Source: Flavobacterium sp. 9 (GTDB lineage Bacteria > Bacteroidota > Bacteroidia > Flavobacteriales > Flavobacteriaceae). From it: a stretch of DNA of 64,000 bases. The notes under the pieces were generated by a model, which was not told the DNA's origin, did not search any database, and worked only from the letters and a program-made list of their open reading frames with translations. The stretch covers positions 372,001 through 436,000 of the forward strand of contig NZ_PEEU01000001.1 of the NCBI RefSeq assembly GCF_002754195.1. The letters are read 5' to 3'. How positions within the stretch are numbered: position 1 is the stretch's first letter; each line of letters opens with the position of its first letter. Position numbers and translations under genes: made by a program. Positions 7,800 to 16,662 of this stretch are shown here, piece after piece.

Positions 7800-10700
7800 T
7801 TATTGCTTAATCAGTTTTTTAGTCCAGCTTTTCTGGTCAGATTTAAAGTTCAGAATATAAATTCCTCTTCTAAGTCTGCTAATATCAATTACACCTTCAG
7901 TAGTATTTGCATCAAATTTATTCTGAGATACCAATGTTCCTGCATCGTCATAAATCGTTACGACTTTATTGTCTAATTTTTCAGGTAATAAAAGTTGAAC
8001 ATAACTACTTGCCGGATTTGGATATATCGCAAAAGTTGTATTTTCTACGGCAGTTTCTTCAGTAATAACCGAAGCTTTTCTCGCTGTAGAAGCAGATCCG
8101 TAAGCTTCAATTTCGAATAAAGAATATCCGTATGGAGCCAAAGCTTTTGTGGTACATAAAACTCTAATGTATCTTCCAGTTCCGCTTACTGTTAAATCAT
8201 CTGTTCCTCCGTCACTTGCCGTTTGAGTATTTACAGTTTCATTTTCGGTGAAAACATTATCAGTAGAAATCTGCACTTTATATTGAGTTGCAAAAGCTGC
8301 TTCCCATTTCAAAACCACACGATTAATGTTGTAATTGCTTCCTAAATCAACATAAATCCATTCGCTTGCATTTGCAAAACTACTCGCCCATCTTGTTCCT
8401 GCATCTCCATCTGTGGCTTTCGCCGAAGAAAAAGTCGCATTCTCTTCTGTAGAAGCCGTAGCAGTTTTGGCTAAAGCTAAATTGACATTGTTAGTTGGAG
8501 GTGTAATATTTCGAACAATAACATCGCTGAAAACTCCCGTTGTCAAAGTTCCGTTTGCATGAGAAGTTACCGCCATTCCCGCATAAATGGTATTTGCCAT
8601 AGCAATTGTTTTTGGCGCTCCAAGTTGCGTCCACGTAGTTCCATTATCAGATGTATAAGATGTAAACACGTTTCCTGCTCTTGTAACACGAATCCATTTT
8701 GGAGCCGTTCCTGCCGCTACTGTAGCAGTTGTAATTCCCGAAACAGCATCTCTTGTTAGAAATTCTAAACCTGCTGCAGCGCTTACATCTGTCATCGCAT
8801 GTTTAGAAGTCGCAGTCAAAGTTTCTCGGAACATAACGCCCGCTTTCGCGTAAGTATTGGTATTTGTAAGTGAATTTACTTTAGCAATAATTTCGGCATC
8901 ACCAGTAATTGGTTGGTTCACAAACTGAAATTGATCGCCTGTATCCCAAATATCATTTCCTGATCCTTTTATAGTGAAAGTTCCGCTAGCGTGAGTTGCT
9001 TCTCCTGCCGGAGTAACAGCACCTAAATCTGTACTTACCCAAGGAGCTGGCAAAGTTGCCGGAGGATTTTCTGTACCAACTAAATTTACAGCTCTGATAT
9101 TATCAAAATAATACGTGTTTCCTGAGCTAGTTCCCGGTTCTAACAAGAATACAAAACGATTTACTTCGCTGTCTAAAGTCGAAGCATCCGGAGAACTTGC
9201 GTATGTAAATACCAGCGTATGCCAAGTATTCGTTTGTTTGACAACTGCCTGATAAATACTGTGCCTTCCCGTTGGATAATTTGACGGAATCGAAGCGCTA
9301 CTTTCTGCCTGCCAGGAAATTATAGATCCAACCGGAGCCGAAGTATAAACATCCATTGCAAACTTTTTAGTGCCTGATTTGAATTCTCCAATATTGTTTA
9401 AAGTCGTATTGAATGAAAAATTATCATACAATTCAGTCGATTTTCTAACATATTTTCCAACGTTTGTAGACGTATTGATTCCGCTTGCATTAGGATTTGC
9501 CGTGTTTGGCGTATAAGTTCCAATCGCGTCTCTGAAAGTAATATTATGTACCGTTTGATAATCTTCGTACACAACTCCCGGCGTATAAGTATCCGGCAAT
9601 TTAGTAGAACCAATTCTGATATTATCAAAATAATACGTGTCGTTTGTATAAGAACCTGAATTCGCCAAAATCACCATTTGGTTTACCGCAAGATTTGAAG
9701 TTCCCGCATCAGGACTTGAATTGTAGTAGAAAGTCAGCGTTTCCCATTGATTTTGCTTCGTTGTGATTGCTACATAATTACTGTTTCTTCCTGTTGGATA
9801 ATTTGCCGGAAGTGATGTTGCACTGTTTTCTAAATTCAGACTTACAACCGTACCAATTGGCGCTGAAGTATAAACATCAATCATGATTTTATTCGTCTGA
9901 TTTTTCAATAAACCGGCATCTTCAATCGTACTTTGTGTATTAAAGAAAAGCACATCATATTGTTCCGTTACATTACGAACATACTTAGCCACATTTGCAG
10001 AATTATTAACCGAATTAGTTCCAGGATTTGCAACCACAGAATAAGTTCCGGTTGTAGTTCCTTTGATAATTTTATTGATTCCGTCGTAGTTTTGTAAAAC
10101 ATCTGTCGCAATAATAGGTTTTTCAGGTGCAGCTTTTGTCAGCAGATTATCAAAATAATAAGTCGCTCCGGAATTCGAATTAGATTCAAAAAGAAAAACC
10201 ACATTATTGATTGTCAATGCGCTTGTATTTGGATCGATTACTTTTTCGAATTCAAATTCAATCGTTTCCCATTTGTTCTGAACCGTTGTCGTCGCTTTGT
10301 AACCGCTATGTCTTCCTGACGGAAAATTTGTCGCCGTCGTAACCAGACTATTTTCTAATTGCATCGAAATTTTGGTTCCAACAGGCGCAGAAGTATAAAT
10401 ATCAAAAGAGATTTTCTTTCTTCCATAAACATAATCATTAGCATTACTGATGACTACATTTTTGATATTCAGAACATCATATAATTCAGAAGCATTACGA
10501 ACATATTTCCCCACCGAAGCCGAAGTATTGATTCCCGTAGCCGACGGATTTGCAACAGCTTCTGTCAAAACTCCAGTTTTAAGTCCGTAAACTATATTTC
10601 GATTCGTTTGAAAATCTTCGTAAATTCTTTCTACCGGCAAAGGAACTTCTGTAGTTACAGCCAGTTTATAAGTATTTGCAGCACATCCCGAAACTGTAGT

Positions 10701-11762
10701 CGCTACCGAAACATCTCCCCCAGATGTTCCCCAGTTTACAGTAATCGCATTTGTACCTTGTCCTGAGGTAATCGTTGCTCCCGCAGGAACTGTCCAGTTG
10801 TAAGTTGCACCAGCAATGGTATTTATAGAATAGGTTTTACCCGTTTCATTGTTATATACTTTTGCATCGCCCAAAACTCCATAAGTAAAACTTCCGCTAT
10901 AAACGCGAACATAATCTACTTGCAGTTTTGCCGGAAAATCAGCTGGAATTGGTTCAACACCAGCGCCATTTACACTTGTATAAGGCGTTCCTGCGCTACC
11001 AACAGCCAGATTTAAAATAATATAAAACTGTTGATCGTTAAAAGGCCATCCGCCATTTACAGTCGTATTTGGTGTCGCAGTGTGAAATAAATTTCCATCA
11101 ATAAACCATTTTATGATATTTGGTCCCCATTCCACAGCATAAACGTGAAATTCTGTAGACAAATCAGTTGGAGAATTGTAACTTCTTCCTGTAAAATGAT
11201 AACCGCCGCCATCATAATGAATCGTTCCATCAATGGATTTTGGATTTCTGTGTTTGGCTTCCATGATATCAATTTCACCTGTAAAAGGCCAATTTGACGT
11301 TCCTGCCGGTAACATCCAGAATGCAGGCCAAGCGCCCATTCCGTTAGACAATTTCATACGAGCTTCGATTCTTCCGTACTTAATCGAATATTTTCCTTCA
11401 GTAGTTAATTTTGCCGAAGAATACGGTTGCGCCGGAAATGCTGCATTTGGTTCGTATTTAGCCTGAATATTCAAATAACTATCCGTTCCTTCCTTGACAA
11501 TTGTTGCCTGATTAGGATCATAACGCTGTGCTTCGCCGTTTCCGAAGCCACAAAGAGAAGGACAACCGTTTCCTGTAATGCTTTGCCATTTTGTTGCATC
11601 TACAGTTGTGCCATTAAATTCATCAGACCAAATTAAAGTGTTGCATTGGGCCTGAAGTTTTAGAAAAGGAGACAACATAATAAGTGTCATTATAAAACAC
11701 CTCTTTAAAAAATAGTAATTGCTTTTCGGTGGTCGGCCGAAAAAAGGGTCATTTTGTTTCAT
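7800..11762 (-). CDS. secreted multidomain GH16 beta-glucanase (laminarinase type)
   Basis: 1320 residues. The GH16 domain spans about 41-290 with the catalytic motif GEIDIMEA (E163 nucleophile, E168 acid/base). A PKD/Ig-like segment follows (297-372), then three tandem repeats of about 170 residues (380-550, 555-740, 745-915), each ending in a YYFDN motif. A DUF1349-like concanavalin fold (930-1085), an F5/8-type C domain of CBM32 type (1095-1230) and a T9SS sorting domain (1250-1320) complete it. The signal segment lies at 25-39; M25 is an alternative start giving a more usual signal peptide. The family cleaves beta-1,3 or mixed-linked glucans. It follows the regulator gene at 12521 and precedes GH64. 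Confidence 0.9.
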   Translation of the reverse strand: MKQNDPFFGRPPKSNYYFLKRCFIMTLIMLSPFLKLQAQCNTLIWSDEFNGTTVDATKWQSITGNGCPSLCGFGNGEAQRYDPNQATIVKEGTDSYLNIQAKYEPNAAFPAQPYSSAKLTTEGKYSIKYGRIEARMKLSNGMGAWPAFWMLPAGTSNWPFTGEIDIMEAKHRNPKSIDGTIHYDGGGYHFTGRSYNSPTDLSTEFHVYAVEWGPNIIKWFIDGNLFHTATPNTTVNGGWPFNDQQFYIILNLAVGSAGTPYTSVNGAGVEPIPADFPAKLQVDYVRVYSGSFTYGVLGDAKVYNNETGKTYSINTIAGATYNWTVPAGATITSGQGTNAITVNWGTSGGDVSVATTVSGCAANTYKLAVTTEVPLPVERIYEDFQTNRNIVYGLKTGVLTEAVANPSATGINTSASVGKYVRNASELYDVLNIKNVVISNANDYVYGRKKISFDIYTSAPVGTKISMQLENSLVTTATNFPSGRHSGYKATTTVQNKWETIEFEFEKVIDPNTSALTINNVVFLFESNSNSGATYYFDNLLTKAAPEKPIIATDVLQNYDGINKIIKGTTTGTYSVVANPGTNSVNNSANVAKYVRNVTEQYDVLFFNTQSTIEDAGLLKNQTNKIMIDVYTSAPIGTVVSLNLENSATSLPANYPTGRNSNYVAITTKQNQWETLTFYYNSSPDAGTSNLAVNQMVILANSGSYTNDTYYFDNIRIGSTKLPDTYTPGVVYEDYQTVHNITFRDAIGTYTPNTANPNASGINTSTNVGKYVRKSTELYDNFSFNTTLNNIGEFKSGTKKFAMDVYTSAPVGSIISWQAESSASIPSNYPTGRHSIYQAVVKQTNTWHTLVFTYASSPDASTLDSEVNRFVFLLEPGTSSGNTYYFDNIRAVNLVGTENPPATLPAPWVSTDLGAVTPAGEATHASGTFTIKGSGNDIWDTGDQFQFVNQPITGDAEIIAKVNSLTNTNTYAKAGVMFRETLTATSKHAMTDVSAAAGLEFLTRDAVSGITTATVAAGTAPKWIRVTRAGNVFTSYTSDNGTTWTQLGAPKTIAMANTIYAGMAVTSHANGTLTTGVFSDVIVRNITPPTNNVNLALAKTATASTEENATFSSAKATDGDAGTRWASSFANASEWIYVDLGSNYNINRVVLKWEAAFATQYKVQISTDNVFTENETVNTQTASDGGTDDLTVSGTGRYIRVLCTTKALAPYGYSLFEIEAYGSASTARKASVITEETAVENTTFAIYPNPASSYVQLLLPEKLDNKVVTIYDDAGTLVSQNKFDANTTEGVIDISRLRRGIYILNFKSDQKSWTKKLIKQ

Positions 11763-12111
11763 TTTTTTAGTTTTTTGTTAGTAAAGTTCCATTAACCCAA
11801 CAAATCCTATATCTCGCAAAGAAATAGTCATTATTGTATTAATAAGATGACAATATTAACAAATAAACCACCTAAAAGGTCAATTTTGGGATACGGTTTG
11901 ACTACGGTGTTTATAAAAAAATGTAATAAATAGCCCGCAAAACCCGTAAAATCACTTCAGATTTTACTTAATAATAAAAAGCATGAATTTTGTTATATTT
12001 TTGTAGATTCAAATTTTTGTTTCACGCAGATTTTAAAAAGATTTAGGCAGATTGAGGTGATTTTTTTTTTATAATTGAACAATTAATTTTTGACAATCAT
12101 AACCACAATCT

Positions 12112-12160
12112 TGTCATTTCAAGGAACGAGAAATCCTCGCAAGTAGCTCTACAAAGATTG
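12112..12160. repeat. half copy of the tgtcatttc intergenic repeat
   Basis: Runs from tgtcatttcaaggaacgag through tcctcgcaagtagctctaca to aagattg. It matches the left half of the hairpin at 12370-12471 with a few differences. The word gacgatcatgattgcg follows it here and also lies in the loop of that hairpin. Confidence 0.7.
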
Positions 12161-12177
12161 ACGATCATGATTGCGTA

Positions 12178-12280
12178 GGACGGATTAAAATCCGTCCCTA
12201 CAATATAAATCGAGCCGAAGGCTCTTTCCAAAAGTTCCAGAGGAACGATCCATTTTGTAGCAACGGATTTTAATCCGTTG
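12178..12280. repeat. dispersed 103-base intergenic element, copy 2
   Basis: Contains ggacggattaaaatccgtcc at its left edge, itself a hairpin, then atcgagccgaaggctc and ggaacgatcc, and ends in a second hairpin caacggatt / aatccgttg. It is the reverse-complement counterpart of 2910-3012. Shortened copies lie at 12306-12355 and 15795-15841. Confidence 0.8.
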
Positions 12281-12305
12281 AAACGTTAGATAAAACGATT
12301 ACGAA

Positions 12306-12355
12306 GGACGGATTAAAATCCATCCCTACAATATAAATCGAGCCGAAGGCTCTTT
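12306..12355. repeat. shortened copy of the 103-base intergenic element
   Basis: Repeats the first 50 bases of 12178-12280 with one or two changes (ccatccc for ccgtccc), then stops. It lies 25 bases after the full copy, forming a direct tandem of one full and one half element. Confidence 0.75.
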
Positions 12356-12369
12356 GCTTTACGCATTTT

Positions 12370-12471
12370 TGTCATTTCGACGAACGAGAAATCCTCGCAA
12401 GAAACTCTACAAAGATTGACGATCATGATTGCGGAGCTACTTGCGAGGATTTCTCGTTCGTCGAAATGACA
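12370..12471. repeat. hairpin with perfect 32-base arms (tgtcatttcgacgaacgag...)
   Basis: Arms at 12370-12401 and 12440-12471 are perfect reverse complements over 32 bases; the loop of 38 bases carries ctctacaaagattgac. The same design recurs at 31927-32026 with slightly different arms, where changes in one arm are mostly matched by changes in the other. It lies downstream of the regulator gene, whose stop is at 12521. Confidence 0.9.
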
Positions 12472-12520
12472 AACTAAACGAAGTAAAGCATGAGAAAAAA
12501 AAATCTACATGAAACAAAAA

Positions 12521-15451
12521 TCAAAAATTCAAAATAAATTCCGTGATATTTGCCTCAGATGAAAGCTGCAGTTTCTTACGAATACGATATCTGGTATCTT
12601 CAACGCCTCTAACAGAAATTCCCAAAAGCGGAGCAATTTCTTTAGTATTGAAATTCATTCGCAAATAAGCACACAATCTCATATCTCGTGGCGTCAGTTC
12701 CGGAAAACTCGTCTTTAAACGTTGCATGAAATTATCATGAAGCTGATTAAAAATCTCCTCAAACTCGTTCCAATGCTGATCTCCTTTTAATTCGTGATCA
12801 ATTATTCGGTTGATTTTAGTCAGTAAACTGAAATTTACATTTGGATCATTCTTCTTATCAATTTGACCGATGAGTTCTTTTATCGAAAGCAAAATTTCAT
12901 TCAAATGAATAAGATTCACCGTACTCGAAGCAACTTTTGCATTTTTAAGATTGATTGTCGTTTCGAGATTTTCTCTCATAATCGTCATATTCTCTTGTTC
13001 TAATGCCAATTTTTGCTCGTTTAATTCAGCACGATTTCGCAACAATTCCTTTTCCTGATTCAGGATTAATTGTTCACGTTCACGTTCGGCAAGATTTTTT
13101 TGATACTTGATAATCGCATAAATCAAAACTCCAAAAAGGATTAAATACAAAATATAAGCCCAACTTGTGCGATACCAAGGCGGCGAAATCTCAAATCTAA
13201 AGACAGCTTCTTCGCTTACAACATCATAAATATTTTTTGCCCTTACGTGAAAAACATATTCGTTCTCAGACAAATTCGTGTATTCTTTTTCCGTTTGAAG
13301 GCTCCAATCCGACCATTTTGGCTCAAAGCCTTCCAGCCAATATTCGTATTGTGTAGCATCTGCTTCATCATAACAAAGTGACGCAAACGAAAAGTGCAGC
13401 GCATTATTCGAATATGATAAAACCGGAGAAAGCTTCTCGTTTGCCGATTCCGTATTGGTTGGAAGCACATCGTATCTACTCGAAAACAACAAACTATCTT
13501 TAGGAAAAATACATTTAACCTCAGATATAATTGCTTTGTATTTTGATTGATACTTTTTGTTTTTAATGGCATTATAATGAATCAAACCTTCTTGTGTGCC
13601 AAAAAATACATCGCCATTTGAAGTTGTTTGAATATTCTCGAAACCAGGAACATACAAATATCTGAGTTTTCTAAAAGGCAATTCTTCAACCTCAAACTTC
13701 CCTCCTGATTTCTGACTCATTTTTCCAGTATTCTCTCCGGAAATGTACCAGATATTATTTTGATTATCTGCTTTAAGCAAACGAATATGGCTTTTCAATC
13801 CGAGGTATTTTTTGAAAAGAGCGTCAGGAATCATTTTCTTAGAATTAGAATCTTGTTTGTAAACTCCTTTTCTTGTTCCAAACAAAATCTGATCGTTTAT
13901 TTTGAAAGTATTCAAAAACAAACTCGACGGAAAACCCGCTTCCTTATTATAAAAATCGATATGTGAAACGGCATCAAATGTTGCATTAAACTTGATTTTG
14001 TAGATACCTTTATAGCCGTGCGCAATCCAAATATTTCCATTTTTTTCGGTTATAATAATTCTGCTGCTTTCTTCAAAACCTTTTATTTTATGCTGATAAA
14101 CCCACGAATTATTGATGGTTTTTAGCAAATACAAACCATTATAACCGCCAACAAGCAATAAGTCAGGATGATTCGGAATTAATGCGCCTTGCCACGCTCC
14201 ATCGGTCTTAGCCAATAATTGCGCTGAATTTCCTTTTATTTCGAAAATTCCATTTTTTTCAAAAGCCAAAAGTGAATTTCCAAAAATGCCAATATTCCAC
14301 ACATTTTCAGACATTCCCGAAATATGCTGGAAACGTACATTTTCATTTTTACCACTTTTATAAGCTTCCCAATCCAACCAAAAAACGCCATTGTCTGTAG
14401 CGATATAAAGTTTGTTTTGATAAATTAAACTACAATATATTTTGGTTTCGGCACTAGAAGTATCCAATATTCGTGATAATGGTGACGAAATCTGAATCAT
14501 CGAAATTCCTTCTTTCAAAGTCACCCATAAATTGCCCGCTGTATCTGTCTTGAGATTCGTTACATAATCATTCTGCAATCCCATTTGCTTGTTGATATGC
14601 TGAATTAAATTTCCCGCACGATCAATGACTATCAATCCGGTTTGGCGCGTTCCAATTCCTAAATATCCATCTGAAAGTTGAATTCCGGTCGAAATCTGAT
14701 ATTGCTTAAACAAATCATCAGCTTCGGTCACAAATGGTTTTAGCTGATTATTTTTATATAGAAAAAGTCCTTTTTTCTGTGTCAGAATTAGCAAACCATC
14801 TTTAACTTCGAAAATTTTCCTAATCTTCATTCCGATAAACTGAGTGCTATTCGGAATTTCTACCAAACCGTCATTTTTGAGTTTTAATAATCCTTTTACA
14901 TCATCTGAAACATAGATCTCTTTATTGACTTCAAAAAACTCATCAAACTTTGAATTTGGGCGTATTGTCTTGATTTTATTATTCTTATAAATAAACATTT
15001 CTTCATTAGAGAAAAAAATCACTTCATTATTTCGAATAACAGTATGCAAAACATCTCCAAAATTCTTAGCCGAATTAGAAGCTAATTTCACTAAAGATAT
15101 GTATTTATATTGTCCGTTTGATAACTGAACCGCATAACCAAAATCGCCCTGCGCACCTACATACATTCGATTATTTTTATCAATGGCAAGCGACCGAACC
15201 ATACTTCTGTTTTCGGGTTGCGTCACAATATTCCATCGCACGCCGTCAAATTGCATGATTCCAAAATGATTGGCAAAAAACATCATTCCTTTAGAATCTT
15301 GCAAAAGATCCCAATTTTCTGAAGCGGCTTTATAAGTTTTCGGATTGTAATTAGTGATAAAAGGAACTCCAATTTTCTTAATTTGAGCGGTTCCAATTAT
15401 GGGTACAAAGTATAGGTATAGAATTAAAATTCTAATTATAATTTTCGTCAT
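12521..15451 (-). CDS. membrane sensor with beta-propeller and Y_Y_Y domain, coiled coil and C-terminal LuxR-type DNA-binding domain
   Basis: 976 residues. A signal peptide (1-22) precedes a periplasmic two-component-type beta-propeller of about 650 residues and a Y_Y_Y domain (about 690-760). One transmembrane helix follows (about 763-782), then a long coiled coil (783-850) and a LuxR-type helix-turn-helix at about 917-963 (ELTPRDMRLCAYLRM, then KEIAPLLGISVRGVED). No histidine kinase, receiver or ATPase domain is present, so the sensor would act on DNA without phosphotransfer. It is the first gene of the minus-strand run and probably controls the GH16, GH64, GH18 and protease genes downstream (inference from position). 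Ligand unknown; a beta-glucan fragment is a guess. Confidence 0.85.
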   Translation of the reverse strand: MTKIIIRILILYLYFVPIIGTAQIKKIGVPFITNYNPKTYKAASENWDLLQDSKGMMFFANHFGIMQFDGVRWNIVTQPENRSMVRSLAIDKNNRMYVGAQGDFGYAVQLSNGQYKYISLVKLASNSAKNFGDVLHTVIRNNEVIFFSNEEMFIYKNNKIKTIRPNSKFDEFFEVNKEIYVSDDVKGLLKLKNDGLVEIPNSTQFIGMKIRKIFEVKDGLLILTQKKGLFLYKNNQLKPFVTEADDLFKQYQISTGIQLSDGYLGIGTRQTGLIVIDRAGNLIQHINKQMGLQNDYVTNLKTDTAGNLWVTLKEGISMIQISSPLSRILDTSSAETKIYCSLIYQNKLYIATDNGVFWLDWEAYKSGKNENVRFQHISGMSENVWNIGIFGNSLLAFEKNGIFEIKGNSAQLLAKTDGAWQGALIPNHPDLLLVGGYNGLYLLKTINNSWVYQHKIKGFEESSRIIITEKNGNIWIAHGYKGIYKIKFNATFDAVSHIDFYNKEAGFPSSLFLNTFKINDQILFGTRKGVYKQDSNSKKMIPDALFKKYLGLKSHIRLLKADNQNNIWYISGENTGKMSQKSGGKFEVEELPFRKLRYLYVPGFENIQTTSNGDVFFGTQEGLIHYNAIKNKKYQSKYKAIISEVKCIFPKDSLLFSSRYDVLPTNTESANEKLSPVLSYSNNALHFSFASLCYDEADATQYEYWLEGFEPKWSDWSLQTEKEYTNLSENEYVFHVRAKNIYDVVSEEAVFRFEISPPWYRTSWAYILYLILFGVLIYAIIKYQKNLAEREREQLILNQEKELLRNRAELNEQKLALEQENMTIMRENLETTINLKNAKVASSTVNLIHLNEILLSIKELIGQIDKKNDPNVNFSLLTKINRIIDHELKGDQHWNEFEEIFNQLHDNFMQRLKTSFPELTPRDMRLCAYLRMNFNTKEIAPLLGISVRGVEDTRYRIRKKLQLSSEANITEFILNF

Positions 15452-15613
15452 TTTGCTGCTGAGTGTAGGTTATTTTGTGGTGTCGGAGTGCCACAATCTT
15501 AAAAACAACTACCGGGGAGAGGTTGCTTTTAAGGCAAAATAAAGTCGGTTATTAAGGCTTTAGAAATTATAATTTGATAACTTAAAGCCATTAAAAAAAC
15601 GAATCTCTATATT

Positions 15614-15645
15614 CAAATATATAAAAATTTATTTTAATGCAACAA
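15614..15645 (-). promoter_or_regulatory. possible promoter of the propeller/LuxR regulator gene
   Basis: On the minus strand a TATATTTG box (15614-15621) matches the Bacteroidota -7 consensus TAnnTTTG. TTG at 15643-15645 lies 21 bases upstream. Transcription would start near 15608, giving a leader of about 155 bases. The region is AT-rich, so chance matches are possible. Confidence 0.35.
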
Positions 15646-15727
15646 ATTACATTTGAATTAAGGAATTTGATAATGGAGAAAAATTAGATAATATGGCAAT
15701 TAGAAAATTAGATAATTTCTCAATGTC

Positions 15728-15762
15728 AAGCTTTGTCAAAGTTTAAAACTTTGACAAAGCTT
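15728..15762. repeat. palindrome with core ctttgtcaaag, copy 2
   Basis: Arms aagctttgtcaaagttt and its complement surround one base. Same core as 3198-3232 and 20822-20854. It lies in the 465-base gap between the HAD gene and the regulator gene. The gap also contains AT-rich words built on attagataat (15670-15720). Confidence 0.75.
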
Positions 15763-15794
15763 ATATAGATACAATCTTGTCATTTTGATGCGTA

Positions 15795-15841
15795 GGACGG
15801 ATTAAAATCCATCCCTACAATATAATTCGTTCCTTCGGAAC
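15795..15841. repeat. shortened copy of the 103-base intergenic element
   Basis: Carries ggacggattaaaatcc, atccctacaatata and ttcgttccttcggaac in the same order as the left half of 12178-12280, with the middle changed. It is followed by gaaacctgaaacctgaaac, a word that recurs at 56872-56943. Confidence 0.6.
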
Positions 15842-15916
15842 TTAAAAAATATGCAACTCAATCGATCGTAACGAAACCTGAAACCTGAAACAAAATTTTA
15901 GACTTGAAACAAAAAT

Positions 15917-16549
15917 TTAAATCAAATCCCATAACTCTTCGTAACTATCAAAAAGTATTGCACCTTCTTTCTCTAAATCTTCATTGTTATAACCATTTGC
16001 AAAACCATAGACTTTAAAACCGCCTTTTATTCCTGATATTACTCCGGCTTTACTGTCTTCTATTACAATGCAATCTTTAACGTCAAAACCCATTTCTTTT
16101 GCGGCATGCAGAAAAATTCCGGGATCGGGTTTCCAACTATTAATTTGATAAGAGCTAAAGATTTTATTTTCGAATTTATCGAGTAAACCTGCAACTTCAA
16201 GATTCAATCTGATTTTATCAACAGGACCGCTGGAAGCCACACAATATGGGATTTCAAGTTTATTTAAGAATTCAACTATGCCTTCCATTGGTTTAACCTG
16301 TGTTTTGAAGGCTTCGAAACTTCTTTTACGATATTCACTTTCAAAATTATCCGGAAGTTTTTTACCAATTGCATTTTCAATATGTAAAAAACATTCCTTC
16401 AAATTACGTCCGTTAAACTCCCGATACGCATCTTCCAATTTCATTTCGAAACCATGTTCGGCACCCATCAAAAGTAAAATTCCGTTACCAATCTTTTCAG
16501 TATCAACAAGAACTCCGTCACAATCAAAAATAATACACTTAACTTCCAT
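15917..16549 (-). CDS. HAD-superfamily phosphatase (beta-phosphoglucomutase / sugar-phosphatase type)
   Basis: 210 residues, cytoplasmic. HAD motif I is FDCDGVLVDTE (D9 nucleophile, D11 acid/base). Motif II is VASSG near 104-108, the motif III lysine lies in WKPDP near 139-143, and motif IV is VIEDSKAG near 162-169. The helical cap and length fit subfamily IA enzymes such as beta-phosphoglucomutase, 6-phosphogluconate phosphatase or 2-deoxyglucose-6-phosphatase. The substrate cannot be read from sequence. It stands alone on the minus strand. An inverted repeat atctga / tcagat lies about 25 bases upstream of the start and might be an operator. Confidence 0.85.
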   Translation of the reverse strand: MEVKCIIFDCDGVLVDTEKIGNGILLLMGAEHGFEMKLEDAYREFNGRNLKECFLHIENAIGKKLPDNFESEYRKRSFEAFKTQVKPMEGIVEFLNKLEIPYCVASSGPVDKIRLNLEVAGLLDKFENKIFSSYQINSWKPDPGIFLHAAKEMGFDVKDCIVIEDSKAGVISGIKGGFKVYGFANGYNNEDLEKEGAILFDSYEELWDLI

Positions 16550-16662
16550 ACTTTTTATTTACAATTTTAAATTATCTGACAACTTAATCAGATGATTGGA
16601 ATGTAAATTACAAAAATTAGGATGAAAACTAAACTTCAGAAACTTAAATAAATCCCAAATAT

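Larger units (their letters stand above)
12010..12522. repeat. composite nested repeat block in the 758-base GH16-regulator gap
   Basis: Outer arms near 12010-12036 (tttttgtttcacgcagattt) and 12499-12522 are imperfect inverted copies. Between them lie a half copy of the tgtcatttc repeat (12112-12160), the 103-base element (12178-12280), a shortened copy of it (12306-12355) and a perfect hairpin (12370-12471). The right arm reaches the stop codon of the regulator gene. The part from 11763 to 12009 is AT-rich and shows no gene. Confidence 0.65.

Noticed and set aside
12010..12522. CRISPR array
   Set aside because: Repeats are long, inverted, of several families and not regularly spaced; no cas genes are present.
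15648..15655. TACATTTG promoter box on the plus strand
   Set aside because: No gene follows on the plus strand before the convergent minus genes, and no TTG at the right distance was seen.
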